From contig JBJFFP010000015.1 of NCBI GenBank assembly GCA_051891855.1, positions 1 through 61,667 of the forward strand: a DNA stretch of 61,667 nt. The letters run 5' to 3'. Both the position numbers and the translations under genes were made by a program. Shown here piece by piece: positions 23,721 through 33,301 of this stretch (positions are counted from its first letter, which is position 1; each line of letters starts with the position of its first letter). The DNA is from SFDP01 sp051891855 (GTDB lineage: Bacteria > Bacillota > Clostridia > Lachnospirales > Lachnospiraceae). The notes below the pieces were generated by a model. The model had not been told where the DNA came from. It did no database searches and saw only the letters and a list, made by a program, of their open reading frames with translations.

Positions 23721-25472
23721 ATGGTTAAGATTCTGAAAAAAATGAACAGACTTTTGGATGCCCGCCAAAAGAGAATTATGATTATTATAATTTTTTTTAT
23801 GCTCATTGGCGGTATATTGGAGAGCTTGAGTATTTCTGCCATTATTCCGGTGATTAAGGTGCTTCTGGACCCTAATGCGGTGCAGGGGGAAGGGATTGTG
23901 GCTGACCTTTACCGTTTTCTGGGATCGCCGGGGGTGAATACCTTTACCATGATAATGATGCTGGCCTTGATTGCGGCTTTTGTACTGAAAAATCTCTTTT
24001 TGTTTCTGCAGAACGTGATGCAGTTTCGGTTTGTTTATACTAACCAATTTGCTACTTCCAGGCGGATGATGATTAATTTCATGAACCGGCCATATGAGTA
24101 TTATCTGAATGCGGATACCTCCGTAATCCAAAGAAATATCACCTCGGACGTGAATAATATGTATGGTCTGATTTTAAGCGTGCTCCAGCTTTTAAGTGAG
24201 GCTGTGGTATTTGTCTGTCTTGTGGGGGTGCTGCTGGCTTCTGATGCCATGATGACGATTACCATTGCCACGCTTATGATTCTGGTACTCTTTTTGATTA
24301 AAGTGGTGATTAAGCCAATTATGGTAAAGGCCGGCAAGGACAATCAGGATTATTACAGTGGATTGTTCAAATGGATTGAGCAATCCGTTATGGGGATTAA
24401 GGAAATAAAGATTGCAGGCAAAGAGCAGTATTTTATTAATGAATATGCTAAATGTGGGTTTGGTTATGTGAATGCGGTGCAAAAATATAATCTGTTTAAC
24501 TCTACCCCAAGACTGCTGATCGAAACGGTGTGTATTGCCGGACTGGTGCTTTATATGATGATGGTGATGCAGGGGGGAGTAGTGCTGGAGGATATTATGG
24601 CACAGCTGACGGCCTTTGGTGTAGCTGCCATGCGCCTGATTCCCAGTGCCAATCGAATCAATAATTATCTTACCAGCATTTCCTATTTTGAACCCTTTTT
24701 CATGGGGGTGAGTGACCATTTGCAGGAGGAAATCCATGATGACAGTATGGTTTACGATATAGAGGCCTATGAGCATAAAAAACAGGTAAAGAAGCTGGAA
24801 ATCAAAGAAGCCATCCGCCTTAAGGATATTACTTACAAATATCCCAATACGGATGTGTTGATTTTTGATCATGCGGATATGGAAATTCCCATTGGCTCTG
24901 CGGTAGGGATTGTGGGGAGCTCCGGTTCGGGCAAAACTACGATGGTGGATATTTTGTTGGGACTTTTAAATCTGCAGAGCGGTAAAATTCTGGCAGATGA
25001 TGTGGAGATTAGAGAGCATTACGAAGAATGGCTGAAAAACATCGGCTATATTCCCCAGACGATTTTCATGCTGGACTCCACCATTCGGAATAATGTTGCC
25101 TTTGGCTATGCTTCGGAGGATATTGACGATGAAAGAGTCTGGGCAGTATTGAAGGAGGCACAGCTGGATGAGTTTGTCCGGGGACTTCCACAAGGACTGG
25201 ATACCGGCATCGGAGAAAGGGGAATCCGTCTCTCTGGAGGACAGCGTCAGCGAATCGGTATTGCCCGTGCCCTGTTTGAAGATCCGGAGGTACTGGTATT
25301 GGATGAGGCCACCTCTGCCCTGGATAATGACACGGAAGCGGCTATTATGGAGTCTATTAACAGACTTCATGGAAAGAAGACGCTGATTATTATTGCCCAT
25401 CGTCTGCAGACCATTGAAAAATGCGATATGGTCTATCGGGTGGAAAATGGTAAGGTCAGTCGCCAACGATAG
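23721..25472 (+). CDS. ABC transporter, fused permease and ATPase (PglK/MsbA-like flippase)
   Basis: The 583-residue half-transporter has six membrane helices in residues 18-335 and an ATPase from about 365. The ATPase carries Walker A GSSGSGKT (399-406), Q-loop IPQTIF, signature LSGGQ (504-508), Walker B VLVLDEA (524-530) and the switch histidine His560. A homodimer would flip a lipid-linked oligosaccharide across the membrane; PglK is the closest functional model given the bacillosamine genes downstream. No Wzx-type flippase was seen in the window, so this gene and its paralogue at 61204 are the likely exporters. The N-terminus of the paralogue matches it closely (LESL-I-PV against LETLGV-ILP, NRPYEYYLNAD against NRPYEFYLNAD). 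Confidence 0.9.
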   Translation: MVKILKKMNRLLDARQKRIMIIIIFFMLIGGILESLSISAIIPVIKVLLDPNAVQGEGIVADLYRFLGSPGVNTFTMIMMLALIAAFVLKNLFLFLQNVMQFRFVYTNQFATSRRMMINFMNRPYEYYLNADTSVIQRNITSDVNNMYGLILSVLQLLSEAVVFVCLVGVLLASDAMMTITIATLMILVLFLIKVVIKPIMVKAGKDNQDYYSGLFKWIEQSVMGIKEIKIAGKEQYFINEYAKCGFGYVNAVQKYNLFNSTPRLLIETVCIAGLVLYMMMVMQGGVVLEDIMAQLTAFGVAAMRLIPSANRINNYLTSISYFEPFFMGVSDHLQEEIHDDSMVYDIEAYEHKKQVKKLEIKEAIRLKDITYKYPNTDVLIFDHADMEIPIGSAVGIVGSSGSGKTTMVDILLGLLNLQSGKILADDVEIREHYEEWLKNIGYIPQTIFMLDSTIRNNVAFGYASEDIDDERVWAVLKEAQLDEFVRGLPQGLDTGIGERGIRLSGGQRQRIGIARALFEDPEVLVLDEATSALDNDTEAAIMESINRLHGKKTLIIIAHRLQTIEKCDMVYRVENGKVSRQR

Positions 25473-25506
25473 AAGAGAATGCCCTCTGGATGGGGAGAGA
25501 GAAATT

Positions 25507-25926
25507 ATGGAAAGAATTAAAGAACTGTGGAAAAAATATGAAGAAGGAATCAGCTACCTGTTCTGGGGCGGTGTAGCCTTTTGCCTTAGTATGGTCCTGT
25601 TTTATCTTTTTGCCAACGTAATGAAGATACATGAGCAGGTTGCCAATACCATTGACTGGATTATCTGCGTGATTTTTACTTATTTTACCAACAGAATCTT
25701 TGTGTTTAAGAGTAAGACCAAAGGACTTTCCGGCATGGGGAAGGAATTTATCAGTTTTATCAGTGCCAGACTGGCAACGTTGATAGTGGAAAATGCCATA
25801 CTTTTTGTTATGATTGATCTGATGACCATAAACAATATGATAGCTAAACTGACAGGACAGTTTGTGGTCATCGTATCCAATTACATCCTCAGTAAGCTCT
25901 GGATTTTTAGCAAGAAAAACAGATAG
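25507..25926 (+). CDS. GtrA-family membrane protein
   Basis: This 139-residue protein has four membrane helices and the family hallmarks: GGVAFCLSMVLFYLF at the start, FTYFTNRIFVF after helix 2 and NYILSKLWIF at the end. GtrA proteins are thought to flip undecaprenyl-phosphate sugars made by GtrB-type enzymes. Two such enzymes are in the window (1821 and 32354). The start is ATG 25507 with GGGGAGAG in front; the open frame extends upstream to 25393 but that part overlaps the ABC gene and looks like shadow. It lies 34 bases after the ABC gene. Confidence 0.92.
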   Translation: MERIKELWKKYEEGISYLFWGGVAFCLSMVLFYLFANVMKIHEQVANTIDWIICVIFTYFTNRIFVFKSKTKGLSGMGKEFISFISARLATLIVENAILFVMIDLMTINNMIAKLTGQFVVIVSNYILSKLWIFSKKNR

Positions 25927-25959
25927 CAGGGGATAAGGCTTGGCATAAGGAGAGTGAGG

Positions 25960-27066
25960 ATGGAAAGAGATTTTCCGGAAAAGGAAGTTCCTGAAAAACA
26001 ACAGAGACAGGCTAATTATGATGCTCTGAAAATACTGGCCATTTCCATGGAAATTATTATGCACTACATGCAAAAGGGCGGAGTGCTGATCCCCTTGTCT
26101 GAAAATACAGGGGTAGTAAACCTGCTGGCGTGGCTGATTGAAGCCCTTTGTATAGGAGCGGTAAACATATTCGTCCTGTTAAGTGGTTATTTTCTGGTGA
26201 AGGCTACCTGGAAATGGCAGCGTCTGCTCTCCCTGGCCGCACAGGTCTGGTTTTATTCCGTGGGAGTTCCCCTTCTGCTTTTGCTGTTGGGAATAGGCAA
26301 TGTGCGGGAGTGGAGCTTTTATGATTGGATAACGGCTGTTCTTCCTCTGCAGTCGGAGCATTATTGGTTTGCTACAGCCTATGTAGTCCTGTATCTGTTT
26401 ACTCCGGTTTTACAGGCAGGAATAAAGGCCATGAGCAAAAAGCAATTTCAAATTATGCTTGGTGGACTGCTGGCCTTCTTCTCTTTGGAAAAAACTCTGT
26501 CACCGGTAGCCCTATCCTGGGACCGATATGGTTATGATTTTGGATGGTTCATCTGCCTGTTTCTGATTGCGGCCTATGTACGTCTTTATGGACTTCCTGT
26601 GTTATCGAAGAGGGAGAGAGCCTGGGGAAGCTATTTAGGATGCGTGCTTCTGATTTGGATATTCAGTATTATTTTTGCATATCTGACGGCTAAGGGGCTG
26701 CCTCTTTCCTATATGGGGGACATGCTGTACAGCTATAATCATCTTTTGGTACTGGTATTATCAGTGGGGATTTTTATGGCCTTTGGACAGCTTACCATCA
26801 GAAAAGAATTTCTGAAAAAGATAATTTGCCGGATTTCTCCCTATTGCCTGGGAGTCTATCTGCTCCATGAAAATATAGCTCTTCGTTACCGGTGGCAGAG
26901 CTGGGTAGGGATTGACCGGGTCAGAGGAAGTTTTTTGTTTATTCCCCATATGCTGTTAGTTACCCTGCTGATTTTTTCGGCAGGTATTCTGGTAGATTAT
27001 TTAAGAGAGCGATTGTTTGGCTGTTTTGGCAGATTGTGTAGAGGTAAAGGGGGAAATGCCCGATGA
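25960..27066 (+). CDS. Membrane acyltransferase (acyltransferase 3 family)
   Basis: The 368-residue integral membrane protein has about ten helices. It starts with NYDALKILAISMEIIMHYM, where the histidine after the first helix is the family's catalytic residue, and has a later ALCIGAVNIFVLLSGYFLVKA segment with the SGYF signature. Enzymes of this family put acetyl or succinyl groups on surface sugars, drawing on cytoplasmic acyl-CoA. The start is ATG 25960 with AAGGAG at 25947-25952; GTG 25954 is an alternative. It overlaps the next gene by four bases. It probably O-acetylates the glycan made by the locus; the site is unknown. Confidence 0.88.
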   Translation: MERDFPEKEVPEKQQRQANYDALKILAISMEIIMHYMQKGGVLIPLSENTGVVNLLAWLIEALCIGAVNIFVLLSGYFLVKATWKWQRLLSLAAQVWFYSVGVPLLLLLLGIGNVREWSFYDWITAVLPLQSEHYWFATAYVVLYLFTPVLQAGIKAMSKKQFQIMLGGLLAFFSLEKTLSPVALSWDRYGYDFGWFICLFLIAAYVRLYGLPVLSKRERAWGSYLGCVLLIWIFSIIFAYLTAKGLPLSYMGDMLYSYNHLLVLVLSVGIFMAFGQLTIRKEFLKKIICRISPYCLGVYLLHENIALRYRWQSWVGIDRVRGSFLFIPHMLLVTLLIFSAGILVDYLRERLFGCFGRLCRGKGGNAR

Positions 27067-28814
27067 CTTATCTGAAAAATCTTTATCGGAAGTATGAGAC
27101 GATATGGTGTAATTTGGTTTTTCCGCTGATTCTGGCACTGTATCCTTTTGTAACGGTGAATCAGGGAATTGATGTGTCCGATTCCACCTATAGCTTAAGT
27201 AATTTTTTATATTTTCAGCAAATGGAAGGGATGTGGGTGATTTCCACCTATCTGGCCAATCTCTGCGGATGGCTTCTGACCTTCCTGCCCTTTGGCACTA
27301 CACTTTTGGGCATGAAGCTTTATAGCGGGTTATTGATTACGGCTACCGTCCTTATAATCTTCCTGCAGCTTAAGAATTGGATGCCGGCCTGGATTGCCTT
27401 TGCGGGGGAGTTTGCAGCGGTGAGCTTTTTATGGATTCCTTCCACGATTTTATATAACTATCTGACTTATTTTCTGTTTGGCCTGGGGGCGGTCCTGTTG
27501 TATAAGGGACTGGTTGATGAAAAGGATAGCTGTCTGATGATGGCAGGGGCAGCTTTGGGACTGAATGTTTTTGTTCGCATACCTAATCTTACGGAAGCGG
27601 CTTTGATTCTCGGTCTTTGGTACTATCTTAAAGCGGAAAGAAAGCCGCTGTCACTGATTCTGCAGAAGACGGGATGCTGTATAGCGGGCTATCTGGCCGG
27701 ACTGGCAATTCCCTTGGGACTGATTCTTATCCGCTATGGCTTAGGCGGACTGACGGAGGCCGTTACGGGGCTGGCTGCAATACAGTCAGCAGATGCTACC
27801 TATTCACCTGCCGCCATGGTGCTTTCCGTTATAAGTGCCTATTTTCGCAGTGGGAAATGGGTAACGATTATTGGAATACCTACTGCCTTTGGCATGGGGA
27901 TGTTTGCCTTTAAGAAGGGCAAATATGAAAAGGTAAAAAAGGGGCTTTTTCTCCTGGCGCTTTTGGTGATCCTCAGGTTTCTTTGGGGAAGAGGTATGTT
28001 CAGCTTCCGCTATTACGAGGATTATAGCAGCATGTATGAATGGGGGATGATGGGTCTTTTCCTTGCCTGGATCAGTGCAGTGTATATGCTGGGCTCGGTA
28101 AAAACCTCACTGGAAGAAAAGCTGATGGCTGTAATGGTTATGATTATTCTGGCTGTTACCCCTCTGGGAAGCAATAATTATACTTACCAGAATCTGAACA
28201 ATCTGTTTCTGGCAGCTCCCTTCACCCTCTATACCTTTGTCAAGCTCTTTCGGTATAAAAAAGGGGACGGGCCTCTGTCCGGCCTGGACTTTCCCTGGAA
28301 GGCGGCAGTGGCGGTTATGGGGGTTATGATTCTGCTTCAGAGTACCGGCTTTCATCTTCAGTTTGTTTTTCGGGATGGGATGGACGGAACGCCCAGGGAT
28401 GCTACGTTTTCTTCACCGGCAGCAGTGGCAGGGATGAAAACAACCTATGAAAATGCAGAGAGCTTTGGCGGGCTGTATGCCTATCTTGAAGAAGAAGGGC
28501 TGACAGGACAGAGGGTGGTAACAGAAGGAAGAAGGGAAGCGGTTTTTTATGGAGACTGTCCCGGTCTTTCCTTCCTTTGTCAGATACCCTTTGCCATAGG
28601 AACAGCCTGGCCGGATTTGGATTCTCATCCTTATGAGAGCTTTGTCAGCGGCCTTGAGCAGGTGAAGGAAGGAACGATTGTGATTATCAGAAATAAAGAA
28701 GGCGACAGTGAAGCAGGCAGTCGAAAAAAGGCATATCTGCTGAAGTGGCTGGATGAGCAGGGATATACCTGCAGTTACGAGAAAGGGGAATATACGGTTT
28801 ATGATCAATTTTAA
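27063..28814 (+). CDS. Large multi-pass membrane protein, GT-C-like
   Basis: The 583-residue protein has about eleven to twelve helices in residues 15-455, followed by a soluble outer domain of about 120 residues that includes GQRVVTEGRREAVFYGDCP. The first loop has TVNQGIDVSDSTYSLSNF, an acidic loop after helix 1 of the type that binds metal and lipid-linked donor in GT-C transferases. An outer C-terminal alpha/beta domain is common in this class. No closer family was recognised. It would use an undecaprenyl-phosphate sugar, perhaps supplied by the GtrA/GtrB pair nearby; this is inferred from fold and neighbours. It overlaps the acyltransferase gene (ATGA) and the wecE gene starts within its last codons. 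Confidence 0.72.
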   Translation: MTYLKNLYRKYETIWCNLVFPLILALYPFVTVNQGIDVSDSTYSLSNFLYFQQMEGMWVISTYLANLCGWLLTFLPFGTTLLGMKLYSGLLITATVLIIFLQLKNWMPAWIAFAGEFAAVSFLWIPSTILYNYLTYFLFGLGAVLLYKGLVDEKDSCLMMAGAALGLNVFVRIPNLTEAALILGLWYYLKAERKPLSLILQKTGCCIAGYLAGLAIPLGLILIRYGLGGLTEAVTGLAAIQSADATYSPAAMVLSVISAYFRSGKWVTIIGIPTAFGMGMFAFKKGKYEKVKKGLFLLALLVILRFLWGRGMFSFRYYEDYSSMYEWGMMGLFLAWISAVYMLGSVKTSLEEKLMAVMVMIILAVTPLGSNNYTYQNLNNLFLAAPFTLYTFVKLFRYKKGDGPLSGLDFPWKAAVAVMGVMILLQSTGFHLQFVFRDGMDGTPRDATFSSPAAVAGMKTTYENAESFGGLYAYLEEEGLTGQRVVTEGRREAVFYGDCPGLSFLCQIPFAIGTAWPDLDSHPYESFVSGLEQVKEGTIVIIRNKEGDSEAGSRKKAYLLKWLDEQGYTCSYEKGEYTVYDQF

Positions 28815-29937
28815 TGTGCCCCCTTTTACGGGGAAAGAAATGGACTATATTCGTCAGGCCGTAGAGGCACAGAAAATTTGCGGTGACGGACAGTTTACGG
28901 CCAGATGTAACCAATGGATCGAAGAGAGGACGAATACAGCGAAGGCCCTATTGACCACCTCCTGTACGCATGCTACGGAAATGGCAGCACTGTTGATGAA
29001 GGTTGGCCCCACAGATGAAGTGATCATGCCCTCCTATACCTTTGTTTCCACTGCAGATGCCTTTGTGTTAAGGGGCGGTATCCCGGTTTTTGTGGATATC
29101 CGGCCGGATACCATGAATCTGGATGAAACCAAAATTGAAGCAGCTATTACGGAGAAAACCGTGGGAATCGTACCGGTTCACTATGCCGGAGTAGCCTGTG
29201 AAATGGATACCATTATGAAAATTGCGGTAAAATATGGTCTTTGGGTGATTGAAGATGCAGCACAGGGGATTATGTCAACCTATAAGGGAAGAGCATTGGG
29301 AACCTTCGGAGAGTTTGGCTGTTTCAGCTTCCATGAAACAAAAAACTACAGCATGGGTGAAGGTGGTGCTCTTCTGATCCGGGATAAAAGCTATATTGAA
29401 GAGGCGGAAATTTTAAGAGAGAAGGGAACCAACAGAAGTAAATATCACCGGGGACAAATTGATAAATATACTTGGGTGAATCATGGCTCCAGTTATCTTC
29501 CCAGCGATATGAATGCAGCCTATCTTTGGGCACAGCTGGAAATGGCAGAAGAGATCAATGAGAGCAGACTGAGGATTTGGGAGCGTTATTATGAAAATCT
29601 ACTTCCTCTGAAAGAAGAAGGGCTGCTGGAGCTGCCGACAGTCCCTGAAGGCTGTGTTCATAATGCGCATATGTTTTATATCAAAACCAAGGATATAGAA
29701 GAAAGAAGTGCATTGATTAAGGAACTGAAGGCGAAGGAAATCCTGGCGGTTTTTCATTATATTCCTCTGCACTCAGCACCTGCAGGATTAAAATTCGGCC
29801 GGTTTCATGGTGAAGATATTTACACCACAAAAGAAAGTGAGCGGCTTCTGCGCCTGCCTATGTATTATGGCCTGACCCTTGAACAGACTGACCAAATCTG
29901 TCATGTAGTAAAGGAGTTTTACGAAAGGAGGCTTTAA
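28801..29937 (+). CDS. wecE: dTDP-4-amino-4,6-dideoxygalactose transaminase, WecE/RffA
   Basis: This 378-residue DegT-type aminotransferase opens with FNVPPFTGKEMDYI, a signature of WecE/RffA. It has TSCTHATEMAAL (53-64), EDAAQG (151-156) and the Schiff-base Lys181 in FHETKNYSMGEGG; the Lys number agrees with that in E. coli RffA. It converts dTDP-4-keto-6-deoxyglucose to dTDP-Fuc4N. The genes for dTDP-4-keto-6-deoxyglucose (rmlA, rmlB) are not in the window and must be elsewhere. The start is ATG 28801, inside the last codons of the preceding gene; an upstream in-frame start near 28753 does not match the family. The GNAT gene at 31751 could N-acetylate the product. Confidence 0.93.
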   Translation: MINFNVPPFTGKEMDYIRQAVEAQKICGDGQFTARCNQWIEERTNTAKALLTTSCTHATEMAALLMKVGPTDEVIMPSYTFVSTADAFVLRGGIPVFVDIRPDTMNLDETKIEAAITEKTVGIVPVHYAGVACEMDTIMKIAVKYGLWVIEDAAQGIMSTYKGRALGTFGEFGCFSFHETKNYSMGEGGALLIRDKSYIEEAEILREKGTNRSKYHRGQIDKYTWVNHGSSYLPSDMNAAYLWAQLEMAEEINESRLRIWERYYENLLPLKEEGLLELPTVPEGCVHNAHMFYIKTKDIEERSALIKELKAKEILAVFHYIPLHSAPAGLKFGRFHGEDIYTTKESERLLRLPMYYGLTLEQTDQICHVVKEFYERRL

Positions 29938-31754
29938 TGAACCTCAAACGTGTCAATCCAAGATTATATAATAAGCTATTACCGCTTTTGGTGATTCCGG
30001 TAGTTTTTCTGGTGACGGGTCTTTGTTTTGATTTTTACTATGACTTAAATGATGATGTAGTGATCAAGGATATACTGTCGGGAGCTTATCTGGGAACTCC
30101 TGACGGGCATACGAATCAAATTCTGTACCCCTTGGGATGGTTGATCAGCACCCTGTACAGATGGATGCCCCAGGTGCCTGTATATGGTCTGTTTCTTTTG
30201 GCCTGCTATGGTCTGTGCTTCTATTTGATTGGTTACAGAAGTCTCAGGTTTTACCGGAAACTGAGAGGGAAGCTGCTGCTGCTTTTGTTGGAAAGTGTCA
30301 TCTTTCTTTCTCTTTTTCTTTGGGAATTGGTTTATGTGCAGTATTCGGTGGTTTGCGGTCTTTTGGCAGGAACCGCCTGCTTCTGGTTTTATACCACGAA
30401 GCTGGAGCTTACACCGGGTTACTTCTGGCTTTCCGCTCTGCCGGCTTTATTTTTGGTATGGCTTGCTTTTTTGCTTCGTTCGGAAATGCTGCTTTTAATG
30501 ACTCCCTTTATGGGGGCGGTGGGAATTTACCATTGGTATGAAGAGGTGCAGCGAAACCGGGATATTTACCGGGGAGTGGAGAAGACAAGGCTTTGCCGGC
30601 GAATTTTCAGCCGGGCGAATAATCAGAAATATCTTCTTTTTGTCCTGGCGGCGGCTTTGGGATGTACAGGGCTGTGGGTATTGGACAGCTTTGCTTACAG
30701 AAGTGCGGACTGGAAGGAGTATCGACGCTTTTTTGATGCCAGAACGCTGGTATATGATTATACCTGGTATCCGAGTTATGAAGAAAATCAGGAGTTTTAT
30801 GAATCCATTGGCATGAGTGAAGAACAGTATGGATTGATTGACAGCTATAATTTTGCGTTGGATGAGAAAATTACGGCAGATACACTGAAAAGGATTGCTG
30901 CCTATGGAGAGCGTGCCGGGCAGCAGGGAGGTTTGCTGCCCAGGATAAAAAGCGGGATATGGGATATGGGCTACAGGATGGCTGCTTCTTCGGACAGTCC
31001 CTATAATTATTTTGTGCTGACGGCCTATGGCCTGGTAATTTTGCTGGCATTTTTGCAAAAGGATAAAAGCTATGTCTGGAAGCTGCTTCTGTTGGTTCTG
31101 GTACGAAGCATCTCCTGGATGTATCTGCTGTTGGCAGGAAGAGCGGTTTCCAGAATCACTCACCCCTTATATTTTGCAGAGTTTTTATGCCTTCTTGGTT
31201 TTCTGGTAAGAGAGCTGCATGATAGACCCTTGTGGAATATGGAGAGCTACTACCGAAAGGGAGCCATGGGACTGCTGGTGGGGATATCAATCATCAGCGG
31301 CCTGTTTATGTTCCCGGCAGTAAAAAAGGAGCAGATAAGGCGACAGGATGTGAATAAAACCATAGAGGAATTAAGAGATTATACTGCTGCTGAGCCGGAT
31401 AATTATTATTTACTGGATGTTTATTCCACCGTAGCCTTTTCGGAAAAAATGTTCTCTGCCCATTCTGCTGAAGAAAAGAACTATGATATTTTAGGCGGAT
31501 GGGTTTGCCACAGTCCTCTACAGAAACGGATAATCAGTGAATATGCCGGGGACAGTGAGATTACCGTCAGTGAAGCCCTGCTTTTGGAGAATTTTTATTT
31601 TGTTTTGGAAAGCGCAGGAGATGCTTCTGCCATAATCCGTTGGTATGAGGCATCGGGAAAAGCGGTGGAGCTTACAGAAAAAGCACGGGTAGGAAATGGA
31701 GATAATCCGTTGATTATCGTAAAGATAAGCGAACAGGGAGAAAAGGATTCATGA
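29937..31754 (+). CDS. Large multi-pass membrane protein, GT-C-like (paralogue of the gene at 50616)
   Basis: The 605-residue protein has about twelve helices. The first outer loop contains DLNDDVVIKDILSGAYLGTP followed by LYPLGWLISTLYRWMPQ. A mid-protein outer loop has AYRSADWKEYRRFFDART and YPSYEENQEFYESIGM, and a late helix reads SWMYLLLAGRAVSR. All of these have clear counterparts in the protein at 50616. The acidic NDD after helix 1 fits a GT-C glycosyltransferase active site, but the family was not identified by name. It overlaps the wecE stop by one base, and the GNAT gene starts within its last codons, so it may use Fuc4NAc; that is inference. Confidence 0.72.
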   Translation: MNLKRVNPRLYNKLLPLLVIPVVFLVTGLCFDFYYDLNDDVVIKDILSGAYLGTPDGHTNQILYPLGWLISTLYRWMPQVPVYGLFLLACYGLCFYLIGYRSLRFYRKLRGKLLLLLLESVIFLSLFLWELVYVQYSVVCGLLAGTACFWFYTTKLELTPGYFWLSALPALFLVWLAFLLRSEMLLLMTPFMGAVGIYHWYEEVQRNRDIYRGVEKTRLCRRIFSRANNQKYLLFVLAAALGCTGLWVLDSFAYRSADWKEYRRFFDARTLVYDYTWYPSYEENQEFYESIGMSEEQYGLIDSYNFALDEKITADTLKRIAAYGERAGQQGGLLPRIKSGIWDMGYRMAASSDSPYNYFVLTAYGLVILLAFLQKDKSYVWKLLLLVLVRSISWMYLLLAGRAVSRITHPLYFAEFLCLLGFLVRELHDRPLWNMESYYRKGAMGLLVGISIISGLFMFPAVKKEQIRRQDVNKTIEELRDYTAAEPDNYYLLDVYSTVAFSEKMFSAHSAEEKNYDILGGWVCHSPLQKRIISEYAGDSEITVSEALLLENFYFVLESAGDASAIIRWYEASGKAVELTEKARVGNGDNPLIIVKISEQGEKDS

Positions 31755-32344
31755 TTCAGGCAGAAAGAATAGAAGGAAAACGGGTGTATCTGCGGCCAAT
31801 TAAGAAAGAGGATACGGATAGAATTATTGCCTGGAGAAATTCCCAAGCCGTTCGTCCCTTTTTCATTTACCAGAAGCCTTTTACCAGACAGGGACACCTG
31901 GACTGGCTGAAGAATATGATTAATTCCGGGAAGGGTTATCAGTTCATTATCTGTTTAAGAGAAAATGATCTGCCTGTAGGCAGTACCTATCTTAGGGATC
32001 ATGATCCCATAGTGAGAAAGGCTGAATATGGTGTTTTCATAGGAGAAGAAGAGCAAAGGGGAAGAGGAATCGGCACAGAAAGCCTAGAGCTTACGCTAAA
32101 ATTTGCTTTTGAGGTATTGAAGCTTCATAAGGTATTTGCCCGGGCCTTCAGCGATAATCACCCCTCCATAAACAGCTTTTTAAAGGGAGGCTTCGAGCAG
32201 GAGGCCTGCTTGAAGGATGAAGTTTTGGTAAACGGATGCTATCGGGACATCATCCTGCTGGCCAGGCTGAATCCGGCGGAAGGCTATCAGGCTGGGGGAT
32301 ATGGGTCTGGAGAAGCTTTAGATGAGAAGAAAGAAAAGGATTGA
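31751..32344 (+). CDS. GNAT N-acetyltransferase, candidate PseH or Fuc4N acetyltransferase
   Basis: The 197-residue RimJ/RimL-type GNAT protein has RVYLRPIKKEDTD, AWRNSQAVRPFF, a later EYGVFIGEEEQRGRGIGTE with the acetyl-CoA-binding RGRGIG (103-108), and SFLKGGFEQEACLKDEV. The WRN-x-VR-x8-H-W pattern at the N-terminus is also typical of PseH, which acetylates the 4-amino group of UDP-4-amino-altrosamine. PseH is otherwise missing from the window, although every other pseudaminic acid step is present. The neighbour wecE makes dTDP-Fuc4N, so a WecD-like role is equally possible. The sequence alone does not decide. It overlaps the previous gene by four bases. Confidence 0.85.
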   Translation: MIQAERIEGKRVYLRPIKKEDTDRIIAWRNSQAVRPFFIYQKPFTRQGHLDWLKNMINSGKGYQFIICLRENDLPVGSTYLRDHDPIVRKAEYGVFIGEEEQRGRGIGTESLELTLKFAFEVLKLHKVFARAFSDNHPSINSFLKGGFEQEACLKDEVLVNGCYRDIILLARLNPAEGYQAGGYGSGEALDEKKEKD

Positions 32345-32353
32345 GAGGCATTC

Positions 32354-33301
32354 ATGAAAAGAAAGGTAAGTTTTGTCATTCCCTGTTATCGCTCCGCCCA
32401 CACCCTGGAAAAGGTGGTAAAAGAGATTCAGGATACCATGAAGAATCTGCAACAGTACAGTTATGAAATCATTCTGGTAAACGATTGCTCTCCCGATGAT
32501 ACGTTTTCGGTTATTGAAGGGCTATGTAAGGAGCATGGAAATATCTGCGGAGTTAATTTGGCCAAAAATTTCGGACAGCATGGTGCATTGATGGCAGGCT
32601 TTCATCAGGTAACAGGAGATATTCTGGTCTGTCTGGATGATGATGGACAGACTCCTGCCGATGAGGTGGGAAAGCTTTTGGATAAAATTGAGGCAGGAGA
32701 TGATGTGGTTTATGCCGCTTATGCCCATAAGCAGCATTCTCTCTTCCGTAATTTCGGCAGCCTGATCAATGAGAAGATGGCCCAGTTTCTTTTGGGTAAG
32801 CCCAAGTCTCTGGTAGTTTCCAGCTACTTTGCTGCAAGACGGTTTGTGGTAGAGGAGATGTTAAAGTATGAAAATGCTTATCCCTATGTCATCGGTCTGG
32901 TTTTAAGGACTACAAAGAAAATTTCCAATGTGGAGGTAAATCATCGACAGCGGGAGGTGGGAGAGTCCGGTTACACCCTGGGAAAGCTGCTGGGGCTTTG
33001 GTTTAACGGTTTTACTGCCTTTAGCACCAAGCCTCTCAGGATAGCTACGGTGAGCGGATTTATCTGTGCCATGGTGGGTTTTTTGTATGGTTTGTATACA
33101 ATAATTAAAAAATTTGTAAATCCGGCAGTACCCCTGGGCTTCAGCTCTCTGATGTCGGCCATCATGTTTATCGGCGGAATGATGATGCTGATGCTGGGAC
33201 TAATTGGAGAATATATCGGACGAATGTATATCTGTATGAACAATGCACCGCAGTTTGTGGTCAGGGATATAATCCCTGCGCGTAATGAGAATAAAGAGTA
33301 A
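32354..33301 (+). CDS. ArnC-like polyprenyl-phosphate glycosyltransferase (GT2)
   Basis: The 315-residue protein has a GT-A domain with VSFVIPCYRSAHTLEKVV, LVNDCSPDDT near residue 38, NFGQHGALMAGFH and the metal-binding LDDDGQTP near 94. Two C-terminal helices (about 225-250 and 268-292) follow. This is the ArnC/dolichyl-phosphate-mannose-synthase class that moves a sugar to undecaprenyl phosphate. The LDDDGQTP version is common next to genes for amino-deoxy sugars. With wecE and a GNAT gene directly upstream, the likely product is undecaprenyl-phosphate-Fuc4NAc, used by one of the neighbouring GT-C-like proteins. Start ATG 32354 follows GAGAGG. Confidence 0.9.
   Translation: MKRKVSFVIPCYRSAHTLEKVVKEIQDTMKNLQQYSYEIILVNDCSPDDTFSVIEGLCKEHGNICGVNLAKNFGQHGALMAGFHQVTGDILVCLDDDGQTPADEVGKLLDKIEAGDDVVYAAYAHKQHSLFRNFGSLINEKMAQFLLGKPKSLVVSSYFAARRFVVEEMLKYENAYPYVIGLVLRTTKKISNVEVNHRQREVGESGYTLGKLLGLWFNGFTAFSTKPLRIATVSGFICAMVGFLYGLYTIIKKFVNPAVPLGFSSLMSAIMFIGGMMMLMLGLIGEYIGRMYICMNNAPQFVVRDIIPARNENKE

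Noticed and set aside
24192..24872. Minus-strand open frame of 226 codons opposite the ABC flippase, rich in His and Ile
   Set aside because: The composition is what the reverse strand of membrane-helix codons gives; no start signal.
25393..25506. N-terminal extension of the GtrA protein
   Set aside because: It overlaps the ABC gene and precedes a strong ribosome site and the conserved GtrA start at 25507.
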